Source: Liolophura sinensis
Taxonomy: Eukaryota > Mollusca > Polyplacophora > Chitonida > Chitonidae
Reading direction: 5' to 3'
Assembly (NCBI RefSeq): GCF_032854445.1
Contig: NC_088302.1
Coordinates: forward strand, 50,186,046-50,250,045
DNA length: 64,000 nt
The position numbers and the translations under genes were made by a program. Shown here in pieces: positions 14,301-25,877 of this stretch (positions are counted from its first letter, which is position 1; each line of letters opens with the position of its first letter). The notes below the pieces were generated by a model, which did not search any database, was not told the origin of the DNA, and was given only the letters and a program-made list of their open reading frames with translations.

Positions 14301-15483
14301 TGTATAATTGAATTATTCTCGAGTACAGCGTAAAAACAATTCTTTTTAAAATGTAAAGAAAAACTTGATGTCATTGTTTTATGTGTGTTACTTTATGATG
14401 TAAATAAACAACAACAAGAATAACAGGCAATCAACATTTTTGTATGTAATCATGTATATCAGATGAGCAGTTGATTGATCAAATAACAGGTTCTGTTTAT
14501 AAGTAACAAAATTAGCCCAGGTTCATACCCGGTGATGTGTGTTTTGTAGTTTATCTGGGCATTTAGCGTGTCCCAGCTGGCCCCTGTGTCCTACGGTGAT
14601 TACCAGTACCCAGCCTGGGCTATTCGGTTCGGATGGTTTCTGGGTGTCCTCTCTCTCCTTCCTGTGCCAATTGTGATGCTGATTGAGATGCTTAAGGCTA
14701 AGGGGTCCTTCATTCAGGTAAATAAAGATGTCAGAATATTTAATACTTACACAGATTAAATTGATGATCATAATTTTAGAAACTAGTAACGTTTGCGTGT
14801 TAATTCTTGTGTATTTTCTCCTGTAAGACACTCATCCATGGTAGTTACACACCTTTACTTACACTACTCATTGACAAGGACACCAGATAGCTTCCAGACC
14901 TTTGACCATCTGCAGTTTCTATTCATTCTAGTCAGGGAATGTCTTATATACTGTGCTTCACCTTAATTTTGGGATGTAAAAATGCACTTTCAGAAGCACA
15001 TAAACGCCTTAAAATGATGCTTTTGATGCCAACATGTAAGTTTTTCTGATAAGAAATAAATCAGTATTCCCAAAAATCTCTTAATTGGCCCTGTGAGGTG
15101 AATGACTCAGTCTTAATGAAGCTAAATGAGTCCCTTGAAGAATACTAAAAATTTATCTCAGGTGAAATAGAAGTCTTATAATTTTGCTGAAGCTAATACA
15201 CATGATGTAATGTGTTGTATCATGGTTACGTTTTCAGAGGCTAAAAATATGTATGAGCCCGAGAGCAGATTGGGGACCTGCAGTGGAACAGTTCCGTGAA
15301 CAGTACATTGCATCTTTGAGCAAGAGGGAGCGAGAGCGCTGTGGTATCGATCAGGCAGGAGTGCGCTTGCGGAGTTCCGTGAACGCCTGCCCTAAGGCGC
15401 TGGAGGCAGGTTGCCCAGAATCTGGTGCTGTAGTGTGTCCAGACGAGAACCTTATCTTGAAACAGTCAGACAGTGCATGTTAA
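2225..15483 (+). CDS. Gene A: SLC6 transporter, 3' part (TM5 to C-terminus)
   Basis: Nine exons can be joined in phase: 2225-2359, 3016-3119, 3525-3649, 4725-4837, 11507-11638, 13246-13345, 14019-14119, 14550-14717 and 15238-15483. They sum to 1,224 bp, 407 residues plus stop. SLC6 proteins are 12-TM plasma-membrane symporters that use Na+ and Cl- gradients to take up amino acids or transmitters. Visible hallmarks are [11 protein letters not shown] and [14 protein letters not shown] in TM6, [11 protein letters not shown] in TM7 (Asn and Ser of the Na1/Cl- sites), VVYPEAV in loop EL4, GLDSQF in TM8 (Na2 site), [12 protein letters not shown] in TM10, and SYGDYQYP before TM12. The closest remembered families are glycine and proline transporters; TM6 has the Gly found in GlyT1 (YSVGMAWGG). 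The Asp-Ser pair in TM8 is instead like monoamine transporters. The substrate is an inference. TM1-TM4 exons are outside the window. Confidence 0.93.
3016..3119 (+). CDS. Gene A exon: TM6
   Basis: The exon is 104 bp, entering in phase 0 and leaving two bases of an Arg codon. It lies between acceptor TACAG and donor GTAAAC. It encodes [19 protein letters not shown] and [13 protein letters not shown], the unwound substrate-site helix TM6. Gene B fuses this segment with the TM5 exon (239 bp = 135 + 104). Confidence 0.95.
3525..3649 (+). CDS. Gene A exon: TM7
   Basis: The exon is 125 bp, the same length as the TM7 exons of genes B and C. It completes the Arg codon and encodes [18 protein letters not shown], then [14 protein letters not shown]. 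Asn (MNC) and Ser (TSV) sit at the positions that coordinate Na1 and Cl- in structurally known SLC6 members. Donor GTAATG follows. Confidence 0.95.
4725..4837 (+). CDS. Gene A exon: EL4 and first part of TM8
   Basis: The exon is 113 bp, opened by acceptor TGACAG. It encodes [26 protein letters not shown] and TIGLDSQ. YPEA and SPLW are family signatures. Asp-Ser in LDSQ is the Na2-site pair. Donor GTAAAA follows. Confidence 0.95.
4838..11506 (+). other. Gene A 6.7-kb intron within TM8
   Basis: This is AT-rich intron sequence with short poly-A/T runs and an 11-bp hairpin at 10561. No exon, SINE or array was recognised. The intron is absent from genes B and C. Confidence 0.75.
10561..10587. other. 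Perfect 11-bp hairpin
   Basis: AATCTCACTAA, a 5-nt AAAAC loop and TTAGTGAGATT form a perfect inverted repeat inside gene A's large intron. No function is evident. Confidence 0.6.
11507..11638 (+). CDS. Gene A exon: rest of TM8 and TM9
   Basis: The exon is 132 bp, phase 0 at both ends, with acceptor CTGCAG and donor GTAGCG. It encodes [16 protein letters not shown], then TM9 ending GIPCITQ. It lies 6.7 kb from the preceding exon. The intron between them is absent from genes B and C. Confidence 0.95.
11639..14018 (+). other. Gene A introns at 11639-13245 and 13346-14018
   Basis: AT-rich sequence without recognisable repeats. The second intron ends in a long T-rich tract before TTTACAG and is absent from genes B and C. 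Confidence 0.75.
13246..13345 (+). CDS. Gene A exon: TM10
   Basis: The exon is 100 bp, with acceptor TTACAG and donor GTATGT. It encodes [17 protein letters not shown], then CVVISWVYG. The Asp of MDWY occupies the extracellular-gate acid position of the family. Confidence 0.95.
14019..14119 (+). CDS. Gene A exon: IL5 and TM11
   Basis: The exon is 101 bp, preceded by a T-rich tract and TTTACAG. It encodes [13 protein letters not shown], then [18 protein letters not shown], and ends before GTAGGT. With the TM10 exon it totals 201 bp, the exact length of the single TM10-11 exon in genes B and C. Confidence 0.95.
14212..14345 (+). mobile_element. SINE type 1, 3' fragment
   Basis: Cues are GGTTTCCTCGCACCATAATG, then TGGCCACC and an ATTCTCGAGTACAGCGTAAA tail. 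They match the shared tail of the other type 1 copies. The tRNA-like head is missing. It lies within the gene A intron 14120-14549. Confidence 0.75.
14550..14717 (+). CDS. Gene A exon: end of TM11 and TM12
   Basis: The exon is 168 bp (56 codons), phase 0, between TTGTAG and GTAAAT. It encodes [18 protein letters not shown], then [11 protein letters not shown] and TM12, ending KGSFIQ. Genes B and C have exons of identical length here. Confidence 0.95.
14718..15237 (+). other. Gene A last intron
   Basis: This is AT-rich intron sequence with no recognised element. Confidence 0.8.
15238..15483 (+). CDS. Gene A terminal exon: cytoplasmic C-terminus
   Basis: The exon follows acceptor TTTCAG and runs 246 bp to TAA at 15481. 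It begins [19 protein letters not shown], matching the conserved R-L...DWGPA start of SLC6 C-tails. The rest (about 60 residues, ending DSAC) is not recognisable. Confidence 0.92.
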   Translation, partial: RLKICMSPRADWGPAVEQFREQYIASLSKRERERCGIDQAGVRLRSSVNACPKALEAGCPESGAVVCPDENLILKQSDSAC

Positions 15484-18400
15484 GGTGATGTTAAGGATGC
15501 GTGATGTCCAGTCAGAGTGATGTTTGTGGTGGTACTTCAGTTTAGCTTCCAGTACTCTATGCTAGCACGCTCAAGTGCCTGTTGCGCCAAGTTGTCACAA
15601 ACCATGCCAAGTTCAAATTGGTTGTTGGCACGTGTACAGAGATGTTTTGTATATCCAGACAACCGTGATGTATCTTCTCAAAGAAGCTTTTTAAAGAGAA
15701 CTTAATGCTATATTTCAAGCACCTATTTTAGAAGATGGCATTTAATAATGGATATTGAATTTCATAATATTCTGTTTAGTGGATCATGTTGGTAGTAAGA
15801 TATTTTGATGGCATTTGAGTGAGGATGTTGACATTTTAGCTTTGAGACATGCTGTGGTCTGGGAGTACACAGGTTTGTTAACCCAAGACTTTAATTTGGT
15901 TAAGAATCGTTAACATATTTGTATTAGTATGAATTTTGTTATATTATGTGTTTGGTGTTTGGTGTGTGACCAGTATGTTGGCTTCATTAAGATGTATGGG
16001 TTAAGAGATTATCCACATGCAGAAATTTGACGTTTGTAGGTTATTCTCCTAAAGTATTTCAGGGAGTGTGGTTGATTTCACAGAGAAAATTTTGATTCAG
16101 ATTTGAACTCCAAGCATCAAGTACAAAGCACTTACATGCATATGTAAATTAGTGTTTAAATTTTTAACTGAAGAGTAAGAATAGCTTTGTGGAATTGATC
16201 CATGTTCATACTGAGTTTATAGTAGGATCACATTTTGGCTGCCCACATGTAGTTATAGTTATGTCAAGCCTATCCTTTGGTATTTGATACACCATTTTCA
16301 GTTCGATCAAGGCCCATGGTACAAACTAACTTCTCCAGTAAACAAATTACTTGGTCACAAACATTAAGTATAGCAAACAAACAAACAAAAAAAAAAAGAT
16401 GCTTTCTATATCAAATCCTAGTATTTTCCATAGCTTTGGTTGGATAATACAAAATTCACAGGCATATATAATTTACTGTGTACTTCATGAAAGCATGTTA
16501 TGTAGCTACATATACACATGTTTTAAGATTTCGCTGCTTACTGCGAAGTGGATCACAAAAGTTTAATTCGGCTGATCAGAACCACACCATGCACATTTAG
16601 TAATTTCTAGCCTGCAAGCCTTTGCTCTAGCTTTGCTATAGTGTTGACATCCCTGTTTGGATGTGACTTTATGACTTAGTTTATAACCCAGTTGGTTCAC
16701 AAGGGTGAAGAAACTCCTCTTACAATCACAGATCCTGTTCTCAAAAAAGAGAATAAGATATGAGAACAGGTGAGCAAAGTGAACTGTACCAGACTGAATG
16801 CTTCAGTTACATGCACTTGCACTCCAATTGGTTAACAAGGGCAACTTCAGTTTAAAATGAAAAGCTCTACCAATAGACTTCAAGCATCAGTGACCATGAT
16901 TTGATACAATAATTTATCTCTTGATGTAAAGCAAGTTCAGTTTTCACTAACCAATCCTTGTAATTGTACTCGTGTATTTTTGGCTTCATCTTACATGTAC
17001 ATGTCCTAGTTTCTGTGAATCTCTCTCTAGACTTCATCCATACTCGGCCAAAATCTCTCTCTGGACTTCATCCATACGTGGCCCAAAACATCTTCATGGA
17101 CATATCTACATGCAGCACATTACACTTTAAGATGGCAATGACGAAATGGGTATGTGTATCATCCTGTAAGAAGTCAACAAAACTTGAGGTGCTTAATTGT
17201 TGTGTATATAGCAGAAGTGCTCTTCCTCAAAACTTAAGGGGTTTTACTTGCATTTACTTTTGAGTTTTTAAACCATTTTTGTATCAGATCGACAAGGTAT
17301 TATATTTTTCACTGTATATGTATGCATATATTCAAGTTTACTCCACATGTGTCAGCCATTTTGGCAATTACCAGTGCTGCATTGTATGCCATATTGTTTA
17401 AAGAAAAACAGTGTAGAAAGATAAAAATTTGCAGGCTTGAATCATGTCATGGTACATGGCACAAATCACAATATGGTATGTAGAAGCCCAAAAGTAGATA
17501 CTTTCAGCAATCACAGCTGGTTAATAGGCACTACAGATCTCACTAATGTACAGTTAAAGTACTTTGTATCTGATTGGTTAAGATCTCATCTGTTTAGCCA
17601 GAAAGTCTGATGCATGTGTACTCGATAAATATACCAGTCATAGTATGACAAGCTATCTGTGGGCAAAACTAGAACCAAGGCCCTATTTGAAGTTCTTCTA
17701 ATTTCTTCTCTGGCAGTTTTTGGGAAAGTAAAGATATACATATTTTGTTCATTAGATGGACTAACCATGTGAAAAATAGAAACTATATATTCCTGCCAAA
17801 ATTACATGTGAATTGACCAAAAACAGCAGACCAGATGTCACAAGAATTAGAAGAATTAGGGCATGATAAACTGACAGCTGGAGATTGTGTTATTGTAATG
17901 AACAATTTTTCTTTGGCTGAGCATTTCCAATCCTACATTTAATCCACGTGATTTCAAAGATGTACAGAATCGTCATCGATTGACTGAGTTAATTCTAGCC
18001 GAGACATCAGTACAGTTAGTCATAGAGTGCGCAGTGACCTCTACATGTCTACTGTCAGCTTATCCATCTCCTGCAACAGACAAACTGTTGCAGGAGATTC
18101 TGTGTCCTTCCATCATGTTTTTTATTTTAGTAATTACAGGTATTTTTATATATGGCCAAAACAAAATACTTCATTATATCCTTCCTGCATTAGTATACAG
18201 GGACCAGATGTAGAAATACTGTCACTGTTTTTTTGTTTTTTTTTTGTGGTTGTTGTAAATGTTGTGTGTGTATAAATAGTTATATTGTTGACAAGAGCTT
18301 TTGGGCTCCAGGAGAGTGAAACCATAATCTGCACGAGAAAGGAATTGAGATGTAATTGACATTACACTTGCAAGAAAAATTAAATTTTGGGAATTTTTGG

Positions 18401-19919
18401 GAATTTTGGCATTTTCTCAAAGTGTACTTTCTTCCAGTGGGTAAATATTCATTGCAAACCCAAGTCCACAGCTTTCATATTTTGTTTGAAGTTTGACCTT
18501 CTGTAAAAGTTACTAAAATAGCCAGTGTAAATCTTTTTTGTTCTGACAATGTCAAAACTTTCATTTCTAACTACCATAACGTACATGTAGTAGCGACTTG
18601 TTATCTCACATTAACATGTCTATGGATGTCATATGGTTAAGGGTTAGGAACTGCATCCTCTCCAGGCAGGTTGGGGTTGAATTCCTACTCAGTTTTGCCT
18701 CTCGAGTCATAATAAAACTTTGATGCAATATATGCAGTGAATGGGCCCGTAAGTTCAAACTTTGCAGATATATTTGTGTCTACAGAAGACTTATGTGCAT
18801 TAAAGAAGCACAGTTTTAACTTAAATTATCCAAGAATAAGCACTAGAACATTTTAAAAATTTCACTGCAAAAGTTGAAACTGGCTTAGTGGGTTTGTTAC
18901 CTGGTTGAGTCGAGTGTGTAACAGTATTCAAACAGTTTATGTAATTATTTTTAAGAAATGCGAGTCACATTTTATCAAGCATGTATTCTTTTATTTCATG
19001 TGATATGAACATTAATAAATGATATCAAATAGTTCATTAGGAGTTAAGTTTTACGTCTGAATCAACTAAATTATTAGCAGGATTTGGTAGTGATGGAAAC
19101 CAAGAATAATTTGTGGGTGACAAAAACTGATCCAAGATTTGTGAAATATGGGAGAAAAAAAACAAGATTTGTGGTGGAGACAGAACAAAGCACCGAAAAT
19201 CTAACTAAAAGCACTGTCAGCAGACAGTTGGCTGGATCCATTTCATAGGTGTTCACACACCAGACTGTAAAGAGTTTTTCACAGTGGCTTGGTAAACAGG
19301 GTTGAGAAAACCAAAGTAATTCTCTTCTCCTTACCAGGTACTTTTACCTGAGAAATCTCCTGACTTAAAGCCACCCATGAACCAGACCGTCAGCGTCAGA
19401 GACTGTGGATTTCATAGTTAGAACTCAGACTGACTGCAGAATGAACACCGGGTTAGCTGAATGATTCAGCAATATCTCCAAGAAAATAATTCAGTCACAA
19501 ATATCTGCAAATATTACCAACCAGTGGTGAAAGTTAGTTTTCAACAATATCTGGGTCATATCACAATGGTGTTTCAAGAATAGCAGGCCGAACCCAGTGT
19601 CAGCATATTTTCTCATGTTTACTGGACCGCCATACTGAAGACATGCAAACAGTCTATTGAGAGCAGTATTTGGCATATCCCTCTGTGTGTGAAGAGTGCC
19701 AAGCCAGGTTGTACTACTGGTAACTATGTACATATCCATTTCTTACATGTAAATGTAGATATGAAATGACTCTTACTGTACCGTTTATGATGTGTAAACA
19801 ATATACATCAATGTATAACAATTTTTCAGTCATAAGACAATGAGTCATTTTGTGTGTGTACATGTATTGTCTTGTGGCTGGGTGAGTCCATGCCATAAAA
19901 GTATGGTGTCAAAGATACC
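15484..19919. other. Gene A 3' flank / convergent intergenic region
   Basis: It presumably starts with the gene A 3' UTR. No secure polyadenylation site was assigned; an AATAAA occurs at 18711. It also contains a 33-bp two-copy tandem repeat (17021-17087) and a 12-bp hairpin at 18067. No convincing ORF was found. Confidence 0.5.
18067..18097. other. Perfect 12-bp hairpin
   Basis: TCTCCTGCAACA and its exact reverse complement flank a 7-nt loop (GACAAAC). It is the most stable short hairpin I noticed. It lies 2.6 kb past gene A's stop. Confidence 0.65.
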
Positions 19920-20063
19920 CGACATCTCCCACTCACTTGGTTGGTTTCTTTGTACATGTGTGTAGTTGGTTCCAGTCAGCAGAGGGGTAGGAAGGGGTGG
20001 GTTATGGGCCATCTTCCACTATGGGTAGCTTACTTCTGCTGCTGTTTGGGACAGTTGTAGGGA
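19920..20063 (+). repeat. Dispersed repeat family X, copy 1
   Basis: About 140 bp (ATCTCCCACTCACTTGG ... GGGGTAGGAAGGGG ... TTACTTCTGCTG ... GGGACAGTTG) is highly similar to the reverse complement of 35885-36030. The element type is unknown. Confidence 0.75.
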
Positions 20064-20261
20064 CAGCTCTATTGGTTGTGTTGCTGCCTTTTATATGTAT
20101 GAATGTATAAAGCTTCACTTTTCAAACTACATGATATATTGAAGTATTTTTTTTGTGTGTACTCTGTAGTATATGTTTCCTATATATTTGTTTTCTCTGT
20201 GAAGACCAGTTTCAGTGTAAATTGACTGAGCTACCTTCCATAAATAAAGATATAATTATTA

Positions 20262-20470
20262 TTCATGACGCCCCGCCCAGTCATATTAGACTGACACTAA
20301 GCCAACCAGTCCTGTTTCCTTGCTTTAACTCCTTAGTACAAGTGTTGAGCGCCAAGGAAAGCTGCCGCTAGTCCAATTTTTAAAGTCTTTGGTATGACCT
20401 GACCCAGGTTTGATCCTAGGTGTCCCGACTTCGAGGCAGGCGCTGTAACCATTTGGCCACTGAAGCAGTC
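20262..20470 (-). mobile_element. SINE type 2, tRNA-like head and body
   Basis: On the - strand it begins GGCCAAATGGTTACAGCGCC (tRNA A-box region), then a B-box-like segment GATCAAACC, then GACTTTAAAAATTGG and TTGGCGCTCA. It ends with a body reading CAGGACTGGTTGGC. I recall this SINE layout from mollusc genomes. Its 3' tail is lost. Confidence 0.7.
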
Positions 20471-21209
20471 CAAGCATTTATGAGGCATACACCCTTATTA
20501 TCCAAGCGTCATTACAGCTGGTCTGCAGCTTGAGAGAGAATTCCTAGAATGTCAAGTTCAGTGTTAACTGTTTATGTTTGGGACAACCTGACATCTTATG
20601 CTAGAGTCCTGTATTAATTAACGAAGCAAACCCAGTCACTTCTGCTACAATTATCAGCAAACAGAGACTGGATGTTGGCATGTCACATGTGAGCCCAGCA
20701 TGTCTGCTATTATGCATGCAAAATATGTAGGTGTCTGTACTGCATGGTGATGAGTTAGCAGTTACGAACACAGTGTACACATATGGTTGCCATGGTGAGC
20801 CCATGTATTTAGCTAAATGCAAGGCTACAAAAAGTCTTAAGTGAAATGTCTACATGTACATGTAAATAAAGGCCAGTGGCCCTTTCTACAAAGCGTGCCT
20901 AATTTAGAGACAGGCACAGCCATTATGACAACATGTTACTTTAGTTCAGTGAATTTTATTCATTCACGCACTTTTTTTTTTGTAAATGTTTACAATTTGT
21001 GTCAAATCTGGCTCTCATCACTTAAAAGCAAAGTTGGTCTTGAAATATTTGCAAAAAACTACTGATGTTACAGTTGAATATGAATGAATTTCCTCATTTG
21101 TTGATGAGCAGAACTCTACAGTCAGTGTAACCAGTCCAGAGTTCTGTTAAGCTTAGTTGTGTGGTGAGGCTTTGTACTCTGCCTAAGTGGGTACATGGGC
21201 CAGGCCCCT

Positions 21210-22012
21210 GCAACAGTGTTCTTTGACTGGGTGGCACATCATGTCTGGTGTCTGGTCAGTATAGTATAAGTATGCTGTGGCTGGGTGGTGTATTATGTCT
21301 GTTAACTGGTTGGCCTGTGTCCACATACATGTACTGTTACTTAGAAGGTTGTAAGTGTACTGTGACTAGGTCGTGCATTGCATCTGGTGTCTGGTTGGTC
21401 TGGTTTGAGTAGTATTCAGTGTCTGTGTGGTGCATCATATCTGGTGGCTGGTTGGCCTTGTGTGAGTTTGAGTAGTTTCCCGTGACTGTGTGGCGCATCA
21501 TGTCTGGTGACTGGTTGGCCTGTTATGAGTAGTATCCTGTGACTAGGTGGTGCATTATGTCTGGTGGCTGGTTGGCCTGTTATGAGTAGTATCCTGTGAC
21601 TAGGTGGTGCATCATGTCTGGTGACTGGTTGGCCTGGTAAGAGTAGTACCTTGTGACTAGGTGGTGCATCATGTCTGGTGACTGGTTGGCCTGGTAAGAG
21701 TAGTATCCTGTGACTAGGTGGTGCATCATGTGTGTTGACTGGTTTACCTGGTATGAGTAGTATCCTGTTACTGGGGGAGAATGTTATGTAAGGTGTCTGG
21801 TCGGCCTGACTTTTGTATACTGTGACTGGGTGGGGTGTCATGTAAGGTGTCTGGTTGGTATGGTGTCAGTACACAGTTACTGGTTGGTGCAACAGACTTG
21901 GTGTCTGATTTGCCTAGTGTCAGTATATCAGTTACTGATCAGGGAATGTAGTCTGGTCAGTCAAGTCCAGTTTCTCACACATGGTGTTTAAGTGACACAG
22001 CACTATAAAAGA
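21210..22012 (+). repeat. 57-58-bp tandem array derived from SINE type 2 tail
   Basis: About 13 degenerate units carry CTGGTTGGCC, GTGACTGGGTGG and CATCATGTCTGGTG (position 21494, then 21552 and 21609). The same words in the same order make up the 3' body of SINE type 2 (compare 20262 reversed). The array ends with that SINE's terminal CACAGCACTATAAAA at about 21997-22012. An open frame on the - strand (21416-21841) is a by-product of the period. Confidence 0.8.
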
Positions 22013-22534
22013 ACATCTGAACTCGGGTCAGCCTGTTACAGAGAGACACTGTTGCATAAATATGAATGAAATCATGTTGAAACAAACATTAAAACCCAAG
22101 TAAACCCCAAGCCTAAATTCACATGATGAAACACTGGAGATGTCCACCATACTGGACTGCAGTACTTTATTTAATTCTCTTTTGGCATGTACAGGTAAAT
22201 ATTTATGCATCATTACAGTACAGTACAAACATATTTGCTACATGAATCATTATAAACTAAAGAGTATTTGTATTTCATGTGACAATTACCGGTATATGTT
22301 TCTCCATATAAAAATTGTGTTAATTTTAAAAAGCACTTATATCTGCAAGCAGGAAACATCAAAAAGCAATGCACACATGTACAATATGTACACCTTTAAC
22401 ATTCACATTTAAATCCCATACCCTGCACAGTACAATTAAGGAAAAACCTTTAAAAAGTTATCTGCATTCTATATGCTTCTGGAATATAAAATATAATTTC
22501 ACTCTCCCATCCTTGTGCACTATTTTTATGCACA

Positions 22535-22770
22535 GATCTGTCAACTAATAAATGTCTGTATATATACAGATGTCACTTAATAAACATGTCCATATGCAGT
22601 CTTTTTACTTTATAAACATGTCTGTACATACAGACTTTTCACTTAATACATGTACATGTAAATGTGTCTGTATATACAATCCTTTTAGTTACTAAACGTG
22701 TCTGCATATGAAGACATTTTCACTTAATAAACATGTCAGTATGTAGACTTTTCACTAAACATGACTATTC
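22535..22770 (+). repeat. Degenerate ~50-bp tandem repeat
   Basis: About five units share CACTTAATAAACATGTC followed by TGTATATACAGAC-like words. It is diverged. Confidence 0.6.
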
Positions 22771-24881
22771 ACACATAATTTTCACTTAGACTCATCATGA
22801 AAACATATATACAAAACCATACTGACTGGAATTAAATGTCCATGTGCATTTATAATTTATATGTGCATGTGCAATTTTTCAGGGTGTCATTTTTCTATAC
22901 AAAGTTTCTGTAACAAATATCAACATTTTAAACACGTGTCTTTGTGTGTAAGGCACTACTAGCAGTTAATACCTAGAGATATTTACATACTGTACAAAAA
23001 CATATTGGATGCCTGCTTTCCTTTACTGTTTGTTTTGAGAAAGAAAAAACCCCCGATATAAACGCATATGTACCTGTGTATGTAGATTTATACATAAATG
23101 AACTATAATTACATCTTTTTGCAGACATTAGACTTGTACAGAATGAATAATATATTTTCATATGTTCAGTGTGCATTTAAATGTGTTACAATGTGTACTG
23201 TAGACTTCTATGGACAGACAGACAATACAGATGGCAAGTCTAGCCCAGACATCAGCCTCAAACTTGTACAGTCTGAATCATGCCAGACATGGCATGGCCT
23301 TTGGCGTTTTGGGTATTAAATGAGGCATGAGTATGATAGCTCGGCTAGCCCGTATTACATCACATGCTACCCTATCAACATGCTGCATCTAGATGTGGCT
23401 ACACTTATGCCATTAGCTCTGGACTACAGCCTGTATCTATCAACAACAGATTCCATTTATAAAAAAAATATTTTTTGCCAATAATGAATTTCTCTAGTAT
23501 TACTTAAGCATTCCATTAATCAAGCCTTCAATCCGTGTATATGACATGCTCACAGTCTCTGCAGTACCTGAAGTGGAACAGTTCATGTAGTACAACTAAT
23601 GACACTGTATATGTATTTAGTAATTACAGAAAGTTTAGAAATTGATTCCAAGCAATATTAAGCAGGTCATTTCCATGACAACCTGTGATTAATTTCCCTT
23701 CATGCAGCTTTGTGTTTAGCACTGATATCATTCTAAAAATTAAAAACACCATCTAATTTTATTATACACCATACTAAATGTGTAAAACAAGAAACAAACT
23801 TGTTTTCGATCTTGACCTGATGGAACACAATATGAATCTGCAAACAATAATTTATAGAAATCATAAAATATTTGAAGAAGTTGTTGCAGAAACAATTTAC
23901 ACATAAGGATCAAGGAAATCTTTAAACACACATAACTCAGGCATGTATCCAGTTGTTATTCAAACTCGATTGGACATTTGAACACAATGAACCTCTACCA
24001 AATTTTCTGGGCCAAATCCGACATTATGGCAGTTTATGCAGGTAAACTGATAACCAATGAAAATTGCTGAATTCATTAAATATGCAGATCTCACATGTAT
24101 GCACAGGAAGGGCTAATTTTCAAACTCTACATGTACCTGAAGTTCTGCAAAGTGAACCTGCACACAAAATTTTATCAACATTGGATAACATCGAGCAATT
24201 ACTGCGTGGAACCACATCATGACAGACATACTAGGGCCACAAAACTTTGTAACTATCACTTCTCGTAATATTTTTCGTAAAAGACGTTGTCTAGGTTTGT
24301 AATAATATAGTGCCATAAGGTGATGTCACTTACAAGAAAAGCTACAAAATTCGAAGTTTAGTGAATGTGGCTCCACACCCAGACAATTATCTGTCTCTTT
24401 TACTATTTGGGATAACAATTATTTTATTAAAACTGGAAGGACTTGATACAGGTTTGTACATATACATTTACAAGCATATACATTTAAGATGAGCTGAAAA
24501 TTAACAAAACATGTTACTACTGTAGGTTCCATGTCCATTGTTTGTATAGCCATTAGATACATGTACTGAAACTCAAGTTTTTCCTGTAACATTCCCTTTT
24601 TATATTAAAAAAAATTAAATTCTAACATATCACGTAAAAATATTTGATATCTATTCATTGATACACGTCCACATGAAATAAACAATAATATAGTGCTGTA
24701 TTTGGTACTCAATACCTGCATGCACAATATACAAGAGCATGAACTATCCCAAATTCTGAATCAAAGTACCCGTAAAACTCGTTTTCATCTCAAAGAAAAC
24801 AAACTTCTCCAAAATGTTTGCAAAAGAATATACTTGTGCATTTATGATACATATCTGTGTCATGACACTGTATTCATGTTG

Positions 24882-25150
24882 ACCTACTTCTACATGTGTT
24901 AACAATATATCCATGAACTACTTCTCATGTGTAAACAATATATCCATGAACTACTCTTACATGTGTAAACAATATATCCATGAACTACTTCTACATGTGT
25001 AAACAATATATCCATGAACTACTTCTACATGTGTAAACAATATATCCATGAACTACTTCTACATGTGTAAACAATATATCCATAAACTACGTTTACACGT
25101 GTAAACAATATATCCATGAACTACTTCAACATTTGTAAACAATATATCTG
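24882..25150 (+). repeat. 33-34-bp tandem array, ~8 copies
   Basis: The unit contains AACAATATATCCATGAACTA followed by CTTCTACATGTGT. Most copies are near identical; period 33-34. Confidence 0.92.
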
Positions 25151-25261
25151 TAAGAAACTACAAATGTATATTTGTGTGAAACCATCCAAACTGTACTTGT
25201 TGAACTAGGTATGTGAAATGATACATGTACATCTTGTGTCATCAGACATCCATAGAGATCC

Positions 25262-25612
25262 ATAAACACAAAAACAGCCATGCCATCAGACATTCAGAGA
25301 ATCCACATAAATAAATACAGCCATGCCATAAGGCATTCAACTAAATGCAGATACACAAATACAGCCATGCCATCAGATATCCATGGAAATCCAGGCACAA
25401 CTGTGTCACAAAATACAAAAACTGTGTCACCAGACTCCACGGCATGGGAAATCACTCTTCACTGTTGCCAGACAGCATGGAAAATGACATAATCTTCACT
25501 ATCACCAGACACCATGGAAAATCAGACACTCTTCACTGTCACCAGACACCATGGAAAATTAGACACTCTTCACCGGCAGCAGACATCCAAGTTAAATCAG
25601 ACACTGTGACCA
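25262..25612 (+). repeat. Two adjoining degenerate arrays
   Basis: First come ~50-bp units with AGCCATGCCATCAGACAT, then ~38-bp units with CACCAGACACCATGGAAAAT. They directly precede the candidate acidic exon at 25704. Confidence 0.7.
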
Positions 25613-25703
25613 CACACACATGAGAAACACAGTCTTGTGTACAGTTCCATGTACAAAAACTTTAATGCATGGGCTACATGTAGGTTTCCTCACACCCCTG
25701 ACT

Positions 25704-25877
25704 TCACAGCTTGGTCATCTCAATCTCTACTTCTATTGGATAACCAGTGGACTCCTCATTGTCTACTTCAGCTTCTTCTGGATAACTAGGAGGCTCCATG
25801 TTGTCCATTTCAACTGCCACTGGGCAATTAGTTGACTCCCCATTGCCAGCGATTATCTCCCCTGATACATTCTTTAG
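25704..25877 (-). CDS. Candidate acidic exon with three 14-residue repeats
   Basis: After a TTTCAG acceptor an open frame runs LKNVSGEIIAGNGEST... to a TGA stop at 25704, ending EIEMTKL. It holds three related units (ESTNCPVAVEMDN, PPSYPEEAEVDN, ESTGYPIEVEIE). The end T-K-L fits a class I PDZ ligand. It lies downstream of gene B on the same strand. It needs a phase-0 donor, and the obvious gene B donors are phase 1, so its connection is unproven. It could equally be a small 42-bp minisatellite with a chance frame. Confidence 0.3.
   Translation of the reverse strand, partial: LKNVSGEIIAGNGESTNCPVAVEMDNMEPPSYPEEAEVDNEESTGYPIEVEIEMTKL

Noticed and set aside
21416-21841. 141-codon open frame on the - strand
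   Set aside because: It is a by-product of the SINE-derived 57-58-bp array; the period produces the repeated peptide.
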